Origin: Isoperla grammatica
Taxonomy: Eukaryota; Arthropoda; Insecta; Plecoptera; Perlodidae
DNA length: 64,000 nucleotides
Direction: 5' to 3'
Assembly (NCBI GenBank): GCA_945910005.1
Contig: OX246747.1
Coordinates: forward strand, 19,730,686 to 19,794,685
Numbering within the stretch: the stretch's first letter is position 1; each line of letters starts with the position of its first letter. Made by a program: the position numbers and the translations under genes. Shown piece after piece: positions 40,328 to 51,096 of the stretch. Below the pieces are notes generated by a model that was not told the origin of the DNA, did not search any database, and saw only the letters and a list, made by a program, of their open reading frames with translations.

Positions 40328-41649
40328 GGACAGGCTCGATCCTTTTAATCTCTCGGACAACGATCTGATGAGAAACTACCGGTTTCCTCGTCACGTAATC
40401 ATAGAACTGTGTGACGAGCTCGAGCCAGTGTTGGGCAGGGCTACGGCTCGATCACATACGTTACCAGTCCACACACAGGTGCTAACATCTTTACGATATA
40501 TGGCACTAGCTAGCTTTCAAAATGTTTTGGGGAACGTGGCTGGGATAGGCCAGTATAGCTGCAGCCGTGTCCTCAAAACATCTTGTGAAGCTATGGTTGC
40601 GATTGCTCCAAGCAGTATTAGATACCCGCTGGCCAGTTCTACCCAAATCGGCAGAATTTTGGCAGGTAAGTGCAAGAGAAGACTCAATAACATAATATAT
40701 AGATCTCTAGTCTAGCCTACACTTAAGACATGTTCTAGATGTAGGCCTACATGCTTGGTCTAGATAGGCCCTAGGCCGAAGTCTAACACTAGGCTAGGGC
40801 TCTAGGTCTAAAATAGGTTTAGGGCCAAGGTCTAGGCCGAGGCCTAAGGCTAGGCTAGGCTAGGTCTGTGTCAAAAAATGCAAGATGATTCAAGGCGTAT
40901 ACTTGCCTAAATGAAGGGCTTCTGCTTACCAATGTACTCAAAGATGATGATTAATGGGGCTTAACGTCTCATATTTATGCAACTATTGCTAATCGAGACG
41001 ATGAGCGGGTGATAATGAAGATGAGAAAAATGAAGATGAAGAATAAAGCTACATCCGAATCAGATCCGTAGTACGTCGCGTGGGTCGTCATACGGGAGTC
41101 CAGCAAGGGAGGACAGGGCCAAGTGGGAGGAGTAATATTCGGTGGGACAGTGGGGGAGAAAGGGACAGGGTCTCCTTTTGTCCCCTCTTACGACTAGCAG
41201 AGTCACTCTAAGCCTATTCTTCCCCGGCCCCAGACCGACCCCAATGTACTCAAAACTTGTAACCTTGGTCTAGGTTAGATGCTACGCCTATTACTATTAA
41301 CTTAGTTACCTATTTTATATTTTCAGATTACTATGCTATGGCCCAGTTCCCTAACGTTATTGGGTGCATCGACGGCACCCATATAACGGTGAAAGCTTCA
41401 AATGAGGACGAACCGAATTATGTTTATAGACATGGAAAACATTCAATCAATGTTCAGGACATTTGCGACGCCCTGTTGCGGATTGTAAATGTAATTGTGC
41501 AATGGCCTGGCAGCACACACGATAGTTTTATCTGGCGGCAAAGCCATATTAAAGACCGTCTTGATTCTGGCGTGACATCTGGTTGCCTTTTAGCAGGCTA
41601 CTATTTAAGCAGGTTTACTTACTTTTTTAGTTTACTTAAGCGTTTTTAA
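40328..41649 (+). CDS. PIF/Harbinger (HARBI1-like) transposase, two exons
   Basis: Exon A (about 40329-40665; acceptor TTTTTAG, donor GGTAAGTG) encodes DRLDPFNLSDNDLMRNYRF, LTSLRYMALASFQNVLGNVA GI and SCSRVLKTSCEAMVAIAP, the helix-turn-helix region of HARBI1-like proteins. Exon B (from 41337, acceptor TATTTTCAG) encodes YYAMAQFPNVIGCIDGTHIT (first Asp), NEDEPNYVYRHGKHSINVQ and VQWPGSTHDSFIWRQS (second Asp). The frame ends at 41649 without the GDSGY/VER part carrying the catalytic Glu, so the transposase is truncated or further exons are lost. A SINE sits in the intron. Confidence 0.75.
40735..40870. repeat. CTAGGC-rich low-complexity tract
   Basis: Dense GTAGGCCTAC, CTAGGCC, GGCTAGGCTAGG words within the Harbinger intron; same composition as 25140-25260 and 45940-46000. 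Confidence 0.7.
40943..41240 (-). mobile_element. SINE, tail 1 / head B, intronic
   Basis: Flanked by a 14-bp perfect duplication CCAATGTACTCAAA (40929-40942 and 41241-41254) within the transposase intron. Confidence 0.95.
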
Positions 41650-41973
41650 GCTGGCTACTTAGCAAAGTTTGCAGGGGGACATAGTACAAAATTACGACCA
41701 TTGGAAATTAAAAAATATGCAATGCATTTTGTTTGATGAGTGCTTGGGGATGGACATTTACTTGACTTGTATATATTTTCAAACATCTAGAAGATGAAAT
41801 GGCATCAGTGGAAGGCCTGAACTCTGAGTTAACAGTAGTATAGTTCTACAGTATTTATTGGTATATACATTATTCTAGTTGTACATACAGTACATAGTAC
41901 ATAGTACATACATAATCTAATCTAATACAACATAATGTAGAGGCCTCACATCAAGCCGCATTTCAATATAACC
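41650..41973. other. Spacer
   Basis: AT-rich, with TACATAGTACATAGTACAT repeats at about 41890. No gene seen. Confidence 0.4.
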
Positions 41974-44006
41974 TTGAATTATACATCTCAGATCGACAAG
42001 CATCAAACTGCCACTACTAGGCAATGTACTTGTGCAGCTGGTGCTGGAGGCGTGTGCAAACATATCGGTGCTACAATCACTGCAGTTAATTCGCATACGA
42101 GTACGTCAAAGACAGACTTACCCCAGGTATGGGGTAAGCCAACAGTTAAACATTTGAGAGATGATTATGCTCATGGAAAGCGGATTGAAGAACTATATCC
42201 GCCAAAAAAGAAATATAAAGTGAATGAGTATGAACATGCCCAAATTAGGACTAGTGATCTGATTGGTGTACCGTGTGCACTACGGTGTATGCTCGAGGCT
42301 GAAGAGCGGAGTGTTAGTGAGCAAGTAGGCAATGAACTTGTGCAAGAAATAATAGCACTGTCATTCAATATGTCTCAAACTGATGCTTGTCGTGATGCAA
42401 TGTGGCAGATAGTTGCCAAACAATTCGTATCGGTAAATATAGGAAACAAATGGCCAACAGTTGTTTCTTGTGAAGCAAGTTTCTTCAAAGAGAATGTTCA
42501 ACTAACGCCAGCAGAAGTTGTTAAACTATCTGTAGAAACGTTAAGGCAGGAAAAAAGTGAAACGTGGTTTCGGGCTCGAGAAGTTCGAATAACGGCAAGT
42601 TCTAAGGCCCATCGTATAAAAACAAGAAAAAAGGACATGGAAAAGCTCATTGATTCTTTCTTAAGCCCTAAGCCATTTAAAGGCAATGCATCAACTAGAT
42701 ATGGCATGCAAATGGAAGAGTGTGCTCTCCAAGCCTATCAGAAAATTATGTCTGCCAATAAGCCGATAAGAGTTGTTCAATGTGGGCTTGTCATTCGCGA
42801 GTCGCAACCCTGGCTGTCGGCGAGTCCGGATGGAATTGTCACCGACGAAGAGTGTCATGAGACCCTGCACAACACGGCGGACACCCCCGCTACCCAGTTC
42901 CCGCGCACAAGTCACCCCCTTCCCCCCCCCTCCTTACCAGCAAGATATTTAGTATGTAATACCATTTAAGAAAACCATGTAAACTGTTTAATTTTAAGAG
43001 TACGTTGTAACTATATGTCTAACCTCCATATCAGTGTAACTATAACCATGTAATGTTAATAATTAGTAAAGATGGGTGTAACTTGCTCTTGACCACCCAT
43101 TGGTGTCGAGGCTATACGCCTCGGGGTAGCCACAAGAGGGCGGGCGAGGAGAAGAGTGGTTAGTGGATGTGAGGGAGGCAAGGTGGACGGTCGTCGCCGG
43201 AGAGCTATCCGGTAATAATCCTGAACTGTGTTTCTTTACCGTGAACAGTGTTCCGGTACCTCATTCATACATCTCGAAACTGTGTTACGCGAACTGTGTT
43301 CCGGTGTCATAACCAACCCGAACAGTGTTTTATTCCGGGAACGGTGTTCCGGGACTCCATCATCATTATCCGAACTGTACCTTCGCACGGACTGCGTTCT
43401 GCACTCTACGATTCCGACCTCCATTCGTCTAATCGAACCAAGGACCACAGGGAGAACGACCACCACAACAGCACCGGCGGCTCTTCACAACTAGATTTCT
43501 ACTGTCCCGTTTCAGTCAACGGATGAGTATGCCCACATAGGAAGACGATATTCATTAGTATACCTAGCCTACGGACTCATGCAGGCGTTAGGGTTAGTAA
43601 TTATAGTGAGTGTTTAGAGATAATCATTATGTCAACTTGTCTACAATATAGGAATTACATTAATTAGTTGTGTCATATTGTACCCCCAATCCTGGCTCCC
43701 CACACCGTCAAGATTCCGACACCCCTGACTATTTTGGTCACACCACAAGAGAGACGCGTACTTAAGTTGGTGGGAGTTAAATGTCCACATACCCGTGAAA
43801 ACAGGCCAATTTTAAATTGTGAAGATGGTACAAGTAATGTTAAATATCTGACAATGGATTCTCTTTCTGCACAGATTTGTCTCAAGGAGAGTGACTTGTA
43901 TTATACCCAAGTTCAAGTTCAGATGTACGTCACAGGTTTGAAGGAATGCGATTTTGTCGTCTACTCCTCTGCCCAAACCTTGATTATTAATATCCAAATA
44001 AATTAA
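41974..44006 (+). pseudogene. SWIM zinc-finger / YqaJ-type nuclease gene split by a solo LTR
   Basis: The left part (41974-42852) opens with a SWIM finger (CTCAAGAGGVCKHIG, CxC..CxH), a helical linker, then the YqaJ/lambda-exonuclease core: ETWFRAREVRITASS, RYGMQMEECALQAYQKI and LSASPDGIV with the catalytic Asp. An 895-bp solo LTR follows. The right part (43748-44006) completes the fold with KCPHTRENRP, LYYTQVQVQMYVTG and CDFVVYSS. The strand that normally reads E-x-K reads G-V-K, so one metal ligand is missing even when the LTR is ignored. Such SWIM-YqaJ genes are frequent in invertebrate genomes, probably as cargo of mobile elements. Confidence 0.75.
42853..43747. mobile_element. Solo LTR, 895 bp
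   Basis: Starts TGTCATGA and ends CACCACA, flanked by AGAG on both sides (42849-42852 and 43748-43751). Dropping it with one AGAG leaves the nuclease frame continuous, which defines the ends independently. Inside, at 43215-43360, GAACNGTGTTCCGG-like words recur about six times. No coding region; probably left by recombination between two LTRs of a retrovirus-like element. Confidence 0.8.
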
Positions 44007-44712
44007 TCTTTTCTTAATAATGTTCTGCCCAAAATAGAAGATTGCTATTTTAAAATATATTTGCCCAAACTTGTTGGTAATGACAGCTCAGGATGATAGC
44101 AGTTGGTGGTATCAAAAGTCTTGTGGCAAATAAAGTGGTAGGCAGAAACTAACAAAATAGGTCTACTCTGGATTTCTTTCTATGACCAAACTTCTTTTAT
44201 ATCTTATGCCAAATCAAAAATCATAAATTGAAACTTTGATCGTTTGATTTTAACTAAAGGCACAAAGATTGGCGAACAAAGAAAACAAAAACAAAGAAAT
44301 GGCAGCCCTATTCTAATATTCAATTTAATATAAACGTACTCGAACAAGATTCGAAACCTGAGATCGGATTTGGGTAATTTTGCGATTCGGGTAACCCGGA
44401 TACCCGATGCCATCCCTACTGAGTACATAAAGTATCGATACCTATTATTGTTTTATTTATATCAATTATTATATTTTAATTATTAGGATTTTATGTATTG
44501 AAAAGTCGTCGCCTGACTACCTTTCCGATGCTTTCGTCATAGGCGAGGAGCTCATAGCCAAGCAGCGAACCACCCGGGATAAACCCCGCTGGCAAATACC
44601 TGTCACTCAGAGCAGCAAGAGTTGAGTCTCTTGTGGGTTTTGGAAAACCTGGTAAAAGGCGATTAACTGTATTTGACCAGATTTCTATAGAAACCTTCCT
44701 CGGAGGTAATGT
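44007..44712. other. Intergenic DNA
   Basis: AT-rich; a minus-strand frame at 44491-44745 has no recognised homologue and is not called. Confidence 0.35.
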
Positions 44713-45126
44713 GTGCTTAGCAGATATAAGTTTATTCTTGGCCAACCAGTGAACTGTTACAAGCGCTTCCTTGTTAATGGAAAAATGTTCAATTCAATTG
44801 ATTATGGTCGTCTAAAACGTCGACACAATAGCATAGCTAAACTAAACTCTGGACTCTATATACAAATAAATTATCTACTGGATTTAGGGAACAACATCTG
44901 TCCCGAGTTCAACAACGTTATAATTGGGGACTGTCTACCAGTATTAAATACCGATGTCTGCTCAGCTGGTTCCTATAGTTCTAGCAATTTTCTCCATGAA
45001 GTAAATACTCTAAATGAAGGAGTCACTGCTATACATCCCAATCAAATTAAAAGCAAATGTGCTAAGATGACAACTGATGATACAGTTTTTGTATGCGAAC
45101 TGGTTAACTCATTTGAACGAGATTAA
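44713..45126 (+). CDS. Possible transposase C-terminal region (tnp2/KDZ-like)
   Basis: A 137-residue frame: CYKRFLVNGKMFNSIDYGRL then KRRHNSIAKLNSGLYIQIN, followed by a less conserved region with a Cys/Ser-rich loop. The ykr.lvNG..fnSidYgRlkrR.Ns.akl pattern resembles the terminal domain of large plant- and animal-type DNA transposases. The catalytic part is absent. Could instead be an unknown host exon. Confidence 0.3.
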   Translation: MLSRYKFILGQPVNCYKRFLVNGKMFNSIDYGRLKRRHNSIAKLNSGLYIQINYLLDLGNNICPEFNNVIIGDCLPVLNTDVCSAGSYSSSNFLHEVNTLNEGVTAIHPNQIKSKCAKMTTDDTVFVCELVNSFERD

Positions 45127-46088
45127 CTGTGCGTGAGTGTGCGCATAAGCTGCATTTGAACATTGCCATATTGTGTTGGCATCGATCGATACAATCATTT
45201 TTCAGAATATATGAAATCGTGGAAACTTATTGATCTTTCTTCTTTAAAGTACGAACCGACAAAAAGAACAATTGAGATAATTTTATCACACACGCGTACA
45301 AATTATGCCTATAATTTGCGTGCGCCATATGCCCTTTACGCACTGCCATTTTTATTTTGTTTTTATATACACATAGGCGTGCATGGTAGTAAAAATGCAG
45401 GAACGATTATAAATGTACACTGATCAATCACTATAAATAGCCGTGTAATAATCCATCATTCATATATTTTCCCGGCCCACTGTTGGAAAGAGAAACAAAA
45501 ATGCAAAAAAGGCCAAGCCCAAGATGTCAGCGCTACTAAACTGCGCGTAAAATTTCCTATACGGTTGTCTTAGTTGACCGCCATTTAAAGGTGCAAGTGA
45601 TTTAGTTGCAAAAGTTGCACCCGTCGTTACGATTGTACGTTTGAAGAAGGCAATTTGTGTAATTGTCTCGAGCCAAGATGACCCGCTCAGTTTCATACGA
45701 TAGCGGAGCAAGGTTTTTTCTCTTTACATACTTGGCTGAGATGGGTATGCGCGATGTCATTGAAATCAGCTGTTTGTTGGAAATCAACAATGAAGATGAT
45801 TTGTCTTGTAAGTTGGAGGAGACGTCTCTAAAGCAAAGTATTTCTTTTCAAGAACATTAACGGAAAGGAAATATATACTTGATTACAGTTTGTAGGCCTA
45901 CCTAGCAGTAATAATAGTACTTGGAATAATACTAGGCGTGTAGGCCGTAGGCCTAGGCCTAAAACATGAATTCTGAATACTAGCCTAGGTGGACTAGGCC
46001 TACGCTAGACCGGGCGGTGCACAACAAGTCAGGCATGAGCGCCTATAGGATATTCGTGTTACATAGTGCGTCATGCTGATACGTTGCC
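45127..46088. other. Intergenic DNA with TAGGCCTA cluster
   Basis: No gene recognised. TAGGCCTA/CTAGGCCTAC clusters lie at 45890-46005. Confidence 0.4.
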
Positions 46089-48540
46089 ATGGCAGAAAGT
46101 CGTCTAAAGCATCGACGCCGGGACATCCGCCGCTCAATAAACGCTGTGATCTCCTCTGCCGGGACTAACGACCTGGCCACAGTGGTCGGACCACCAGGCA
46201 CTCCTGGGAACCGACAGAGGGGGTCGTCGGAGGACCCTCCCATCGCGAGCAGCGGGAACAACGACGACGAACAACTGCTCTCGGACGGCGAGTACGCACA
46301 ACTTCTGGACGAGCTGGGTGATTTCCTCATCTTTGCGGACGAGCCGTCCCTGCAATCTTTTGTCGACAACACGGTCGACTTTGAGCCATATACAACATAT
46401 GTCTTCAACGACGACGGGACCCGCATCGCAATGCGAATAGATGTGGACCCAGGTGACAACATTTTGGCGCGTCGAGAGAGAACGCAGCGGGTGGGACCAC
46501 CTAGGGGACGAGGATGAGGAAGCAGGCGACCCGCCGAACGACGATCCTGATCGACCGGATTCTCCGGACAACCAGCATAGTTCGTCCGACGACAGTGACT
46601 CAGCGCCGGACACGGAAAGCGAGGATGATGATGCGCCTTCAGGATTCGTCCTGACACGCCAACGCGGATTATTACCGGATCTACTTGTGTGCGACTACGT
46701 CCCGCTACGAGACCTAACGTACGTCTCCATAAACGTTCCTATAATACCGGTGCTGCGGTATAATATTGAAGGAGGACCGTGGCTCTATAGGGCCACGTCC
46801 TTGGGGTTTGACCTCTCGCGACCACGAGACGCGCCCAATCACTTCGTGGCGACCAAACCTTCGCCTATCATGGACACCATCGTGGAAGATATGCTCCGGG
46901 GCGGCATCCTCGAACAAGGTCAGTGTGTTTGCGCGTTTAAAATGATACCTGTGCTTAAGGCAAATCATACCATAAGAAGCATTAACGACTACAGCGTGTG
47001 GACAGAGTATATAGAGGCTCCCCAGTTCAGCCTACTGGCGGCAGGACCGGCGTTACGCCAGATACCACCAAATCACACCGTCATTAAACTCGACATGAAG
47101 TCTGGTTTTTTCCAATTTCAAATCAGTGAACGTACTAGAATCTTTCATGGTGTCTATTAGCGGTGTGTGAAATACCGGTTGACCAGACTGCCCATGGGGC
47201 ATGCTCTATCTCCATTCTTGATGCAGAGGTTTAGTGAAACATTCGCGCGGGAAGTGTGCCGTCGTTTTCGAGTAGGAATAGTCGTTTATTTAGATGACTG
47301 GCTTAGGCGTACACTTAGGGCGTACACTTGGATTAGAACCCAAGGTATAACCTTGTCCTCGAAATCCCTAGTGACGCCTCGAGGCAAATTGCCTTACCTA
47401 GGTTTGACGCTGGACATACCCAACGGCACCCTCCAGGCGACTCCAGAGGCCATAACTAAATTACGCGAGTGGGTTAGGCACATCCCGAATGGCAGCGCCA
47501 AAGATCGTGAGCGCATCACGGAATACGTGTGTTGGTTAGCAGACAACCTGCGCTGGCCCATGTTTGTGACAAGAGCCATTGCTGACGGACAAGCTGACTA
47601 CCTGATTGAACTGTTGGAACATGGTGACCCTTCGTCCCCGAGGTCTATGCGACGGCAACCGGCGATAGTTCGCATTTTTACCGACGCCATGCCCCACTCC
47701 CTTGCAGTAGTCAACCCAGACTCGGGGGACGCAAACGCCACGTTTATTGAATTGAGAAATGGAGATAAACGAAGCGGAAATGGCAGCAGCCCTCTGGGGT
47801 GTAACGTGGGCGTGTAGGGAGGCGGACATGCCAATCCACGTCCAAGTATATTCTGACAATTCAACGGTTACTTGGTGCCTCCCCAAAGGCAAAGGGCGCA
47901 CTTTCGCGCGCCCCAACAGGATGATGCTCTGGGACATCTTCAGGACCTTCCCGGATTGCAAATATGACACCACGTGGGTGCCCACCGAAAGAATGATGAT
48001 GATTAATGATTAATGGGGCTAAACGTCTCATAATTATGCAACGATGGCTAATCGAGACGATGAGCGGGTGATAATGAAGATGAGAAAGATGATAATAAGA
48101 ATAAAGCCACTTTCGAATCAGATCCATTGTACGTCGCGTGAGTTGTCATACTGGGTCCAGCAAGGGAGGGCAGGGCCAAGTGGGAGGAGAAATACTCAAT
48201 GGGACAGTGGGGGGGAAAGGGGATTGGGGTGTGGACTGCACTTCGTCTGACTTCTCCTCTTCGACCAGTCCGGTTTGGGTGGCCCTACCAGAAGCATAAG
48301 CTTCCGCCGGCATAGCTCTCGGGATCAACAAAGCACGCAAACCTGCCCACCACAATAAGGTGGCAGTCCCTGGGCAGGCCCACCGAAAGAAATCCGGCGA
48401 ACAAACCCAGCCGGATGGTCTTAGACGACATCCACCGGACCACCATCCAGGCCGGGACTCTCCTCGCGGACATGGAAAACCTAGTCTTAGATATGTAAAA
48501 CCTCTGTAAATTGCATAACATGTACCAACAATAAAGCCCA
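46089..48540 (+). mobile_element. YLDD-type reverse-transcriptase element (DIRS-like?), degenerate
   Basis: A first frame (46089-46517) is acidic and gag-like in position. The second (46441-47160) runs into an RT: KMIPVLKANHTIRSINDY, TVIKLDMKSGFFQFQIS and, after a stop, YRLTRLPMGHALSPFLMQ with the catalytic IVVYLDDWL. RNase H follows: IVRIFTDAMPHSLAVV (Asp), INEAEMAAALWGVTW (Glu), VQVYSDNSTVTWC (Asp). YLDDWL is usual in DIRS/Ngaro-type tyrosine-recombinase retroelements and also in some pararetroviral RTs; no recombinase or integrase is present to decide. Stops, frameshifts and a SINE kill it. An AATAAA at 48529 may be its polyadenylation signal. Confidence 0.6.
47994..48378 (-). mobile_element. 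SINE, tail 1 / head A, in RNase H of the RT element
   Basis: 13-bp duplication CCCACCGAAAGAA (47981-47993 and 48379-48391). The RNase H-end text resumes after it with NPANKPSRMVLDDIH. Confidence 0.95.
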
Positions 48541-48674
48541 CGGACCGCACTGTCCGGCGTCAGCCGCTGGTGGTACCCCTCCTCACCACAACGCCGGACT
48601 ATAAGAGTCGCGCCCGTTGTGGGGTGGGGGACAGTCAGTGAACCGGCCCCGGGCAGTGCACAAGGAGGTGATTG

Positions 48675-48754
48675 AGACTCGTGAACATGCCAGATGCAAT
48701 TCTGGCGAAACGTCGAGCACTGGGTGACAGACTTCGGTCTGCACCAATATACTC
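48675..48754 (+). ncRNA. Hammerhead-like hairpin motif at retroelement end
   Basis: GTGAACAT, then a perfect 6-bp stem GCCAGA/TCTGGC (48689-48694 with 48701-48706) with loop TGCAAT, then CGAAAC and an outer CTCG/CGAG pairing (48678-48681 with 48714-48717). This mimics the CTGANGA-stem-GAAA core of hammerhead ribozymes found at the ends of Penelope-like and other retroelements, but two core bases differ (GTGAACA for CTGANGA), so self-cleavage is doubtful. A related copy is at 34225-34306. Confidence 0.35.
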
Positions 48755-48795
48755 ATACTATCTATTACTTAGCTATGTTGCCTCACTGGCGGGGT

Positions 48796-48857
48796 CACCT
48801 AAGAACCCTGCCTAGGATATAATACTAAATCCACCATACCAAGACCGTTACGCCATT
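48796..48857 (+). repeat. Dispersed repeat, pair of the window's right end
   Basis: CACCTAAGAACCCTG through CCACCATACCAAGACCGTTA to CGCCATT matches, in inverse orientation, 63939-64000. Confidence 0.88.
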
Positions 48858-48924
48858 AAAAATGAAGTAATGATAAAAGTTTTGTGTTTCGATTCGTCTG
48901 ATTTACATTCGTCCTCCGGGCCGG

Positions 48925-50226
48925 ATGAAAGTAGCAAGGATCGGCAAGACGCAGCTGACATCATTTTTAGGCTTCACCGTAACAGATTCCCTAAGCTGGG
49001 CTCCCCACATAGATAAAATTGCATCCCGCCTATTGAGCGGATGCTTTATGCTACGGAAAGCCAATCTCCCCTACCTTCCTCCTCTTAATCTATCATTCAT
49101 ATTGTCATTCCATCTTAACTTATGGTATTCTGTTCTGGGGATCTGCATCCGAACACATGAGGTTATTTATTATTCAAAAAAGGGCCGTGAGAATAATTGC
49201 CGGTATTTTTTATTATTATTTGGGCTTAACGTCTCATATTTTTGCAACGAGGCTAATCGAGACAATGAGTGGGTGATATATGAAGATGAAATAGGTGGCT
49301 GTTTGGAGGAAAGGGGCCAATAGGAGGGCGGGGGTGGAAAAGGGAAGGTGGAGGAAAGGGGCTTAGGGTGTGGACTGCACTTCGTCTGACTTCTCATCAT
49401 CGACTAGTCCGGCTTGGGTGGCCCTACCAGAAGCATACGCTTCCGCCGGCATAGCTCTCGGGATCAACAAAGCACACAAACCTGCCCACCACGATAAGGT
49501 AGCAGTCCCTGGGCAGGTGCCGGTATTTCCAAACGCCATTCATGCAAAGAGTACTTTTCTCAATTACAAATATTAACACTACCTTCAGCGCTCATAATGG
49601 CAGCTGCAACCTTTGTTTATTCAAACCGTGACCAATTTCCCCAAAATGCCATGCTTCATCAACATTCAACCCGGAACAACTCTAACATATACATCCCATC
49701 TTTTACACATTCATTCTTCAAACACAGTCCAACATATCTTTGTAGCAAAATCTTTAACTCCATACCATTAGACATAAAGAACACCGAATGTGGAACATTA
49801 TTTAAACACAAACTAAAATCATACCTAATTAAAAATGCATTCTATTCCCTTAAAGACTTTTTGACTTTACCACCCACAACCCAAACAATCCTTCCAAATA
49901 GCCGATAGTCAGTGAAGGACGTCAAATTTTAACTATCAATTTAATTTACTGTGTGAAATGCAGTCTATACTGTCCGCAAATAATTGTAAATGACTGTTTT
50001 CTACCTGTATTGTATAATTAATAATGAGTTACCTATGTATTTTAGATTGTATAATTAATCATACGCTACCTATGTATTTTAATTCAACTTTAACATCTAT
50101 AGGCTATCCTTAGAGTCTAAGCTTAATCTAGTCCAAGGCCTGTGCCGCTTTAATGTTTAAGTCTATTACGATACCCATATATGTACTTATCAAAGGGAAG
50201 ATCAATAAATGAAATGAAATGAAATG
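48925..50226 (+). mobile_element. 3' end of a non-LTR retrotransposon (Jockey/CR1-like)
   Basis: FLGFTVTDSLSWAPHIDKIA and LLSGCFMLRKANLPYLPP begin the RT thumb; after a frameshift HSILTYGILFWGSASEHM and QKRAVRIIAGI lead to the SINE insertion point. After the SINE the C-terminus follows: MLHQHSTRNNSNIYIPSF, YLCSKIFNSIPLDIKN and LKSYLIKNAFYSLKDFL (to 49908). The 3' UTR ends in AATAAATG and an (AAATG)n tail at about 50203-50226. 5' truncated at about 48925, inactive. Confidence 0.85.
49209..49517 (-). mobile_element. SINE, tail 2 / head A, in LINE coding region
   Basis: Duplication TGCCGGTATTT (49198-49208 and 49518-49528). Complete head. Confidence 0.95.
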
Positions 50227-50649
50227 TTTTTATATTACATTCTTATACGCGGCCGTCAGTTGCGTGCACGCTGTTTCAACTAAAGTAAACATATACCTAT
50301 ACTTATGGTCAATTTAATAATCATTCAAATTACGCGCGCCAGTGCCTTCTGTATTTATTTATAGGGGGTCAGGCCAGATTCGTTAAACTTTAACCGACGA
50401 GGGAAACAGTCGACCAATCAATAAAACGAAAAACTTCAAATTTTGACGAATCATCGACGAGAATAGAAAAACACAGTGAAAATGTTTTGGTATTGAAATG
50501 TTAGTTTAGAAACGCTAATTTATTCAATACTAATTATATAACTGTTAAAACAATCTTGAAGCCGATATCGTGATTTTCCTGGTTAGTTTTCAGTTTAAAC
50601 AACTTGCGAACGTTGGCAGCCATGAAGGATTCGACTGAACAGAAATCTG
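50227..50649. other. Region between LINE and promoter
   Basis: Begins with a single early copy of the 81-bp minisatellite unit (50230-50310, CGTGCACGCTGTTTCAACTA). The rest is AT-rich, unassigned upstream DNA. Confidence 0.5.
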
Positions 50650-50789
50650 GCGGGAGGGGCGGGAGTGTTCTAAAATGGCGTCGTATAAATAGCCCGTACG
50701 CAACAAGTCTCGCGCAGTCTTCCGACTTATGTCAAGTAGGGAAGTAGCGTGGCGAATCGCGTCGTACTCTCAATCGAAGGATTAACATG
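50650..50789 (+). promoter_or_regulatory. Core promoter and first exon ending at ATG
   Basis: GGCGGGAGGGGCGGG (GC box, 50650-50664), TATAAATA at 50684-50691 and a leader rich in CG dinucleotides end in GGATTAACATG|GTGAGT, with the ATG at 50787-50789 directly before a consensus splice donor. First exons holding only the start codon are known in tubulin, calmodulin and several other housekeeping genes. The coding exons are not recognisable in the next 2.5 kb, so the gene cannot be named. Confidence 0.6.
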
Positions 50790-51096
50790 GTGAGTTGAAT
50801 TACCAATATTACTTCATTATTACTTGATTTTTACTTTATAATGTCGTACATATAAGCTAAGGTGACCAAACGTACCGGCTTGACCGGTACAGTACCGTTT
50901 TCAGAACACTTGTACCGGTGTCCCGAGAGACTCATTGAAATTACGTATTTGTACCGGTTTGTAATTTGAGAAAAAAAAGTGTCCCGGTATTCTGTCAACT
51001 AACTAGCGACCACCCTGTCAATTGTAATAGCGCTTGGTGGGGTGCGACAACACGGCCCGACTGGCGCTGATTCATCCCTACTTTTTTTCTCTATGA

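Noticed and set aside
40360..40385. Hammerhead ribozyme core (CTGATGAGAAAC)
   Set aside because: There is no room for stem II between CTGATGA and GAAA, and the bases belong to a transposase codon run.
44491..44745. Minus-strand 84-codon frame
   Set aside because: No recognisable homology, no splice or promoter context; the overlapping plus strand has a better candidate.
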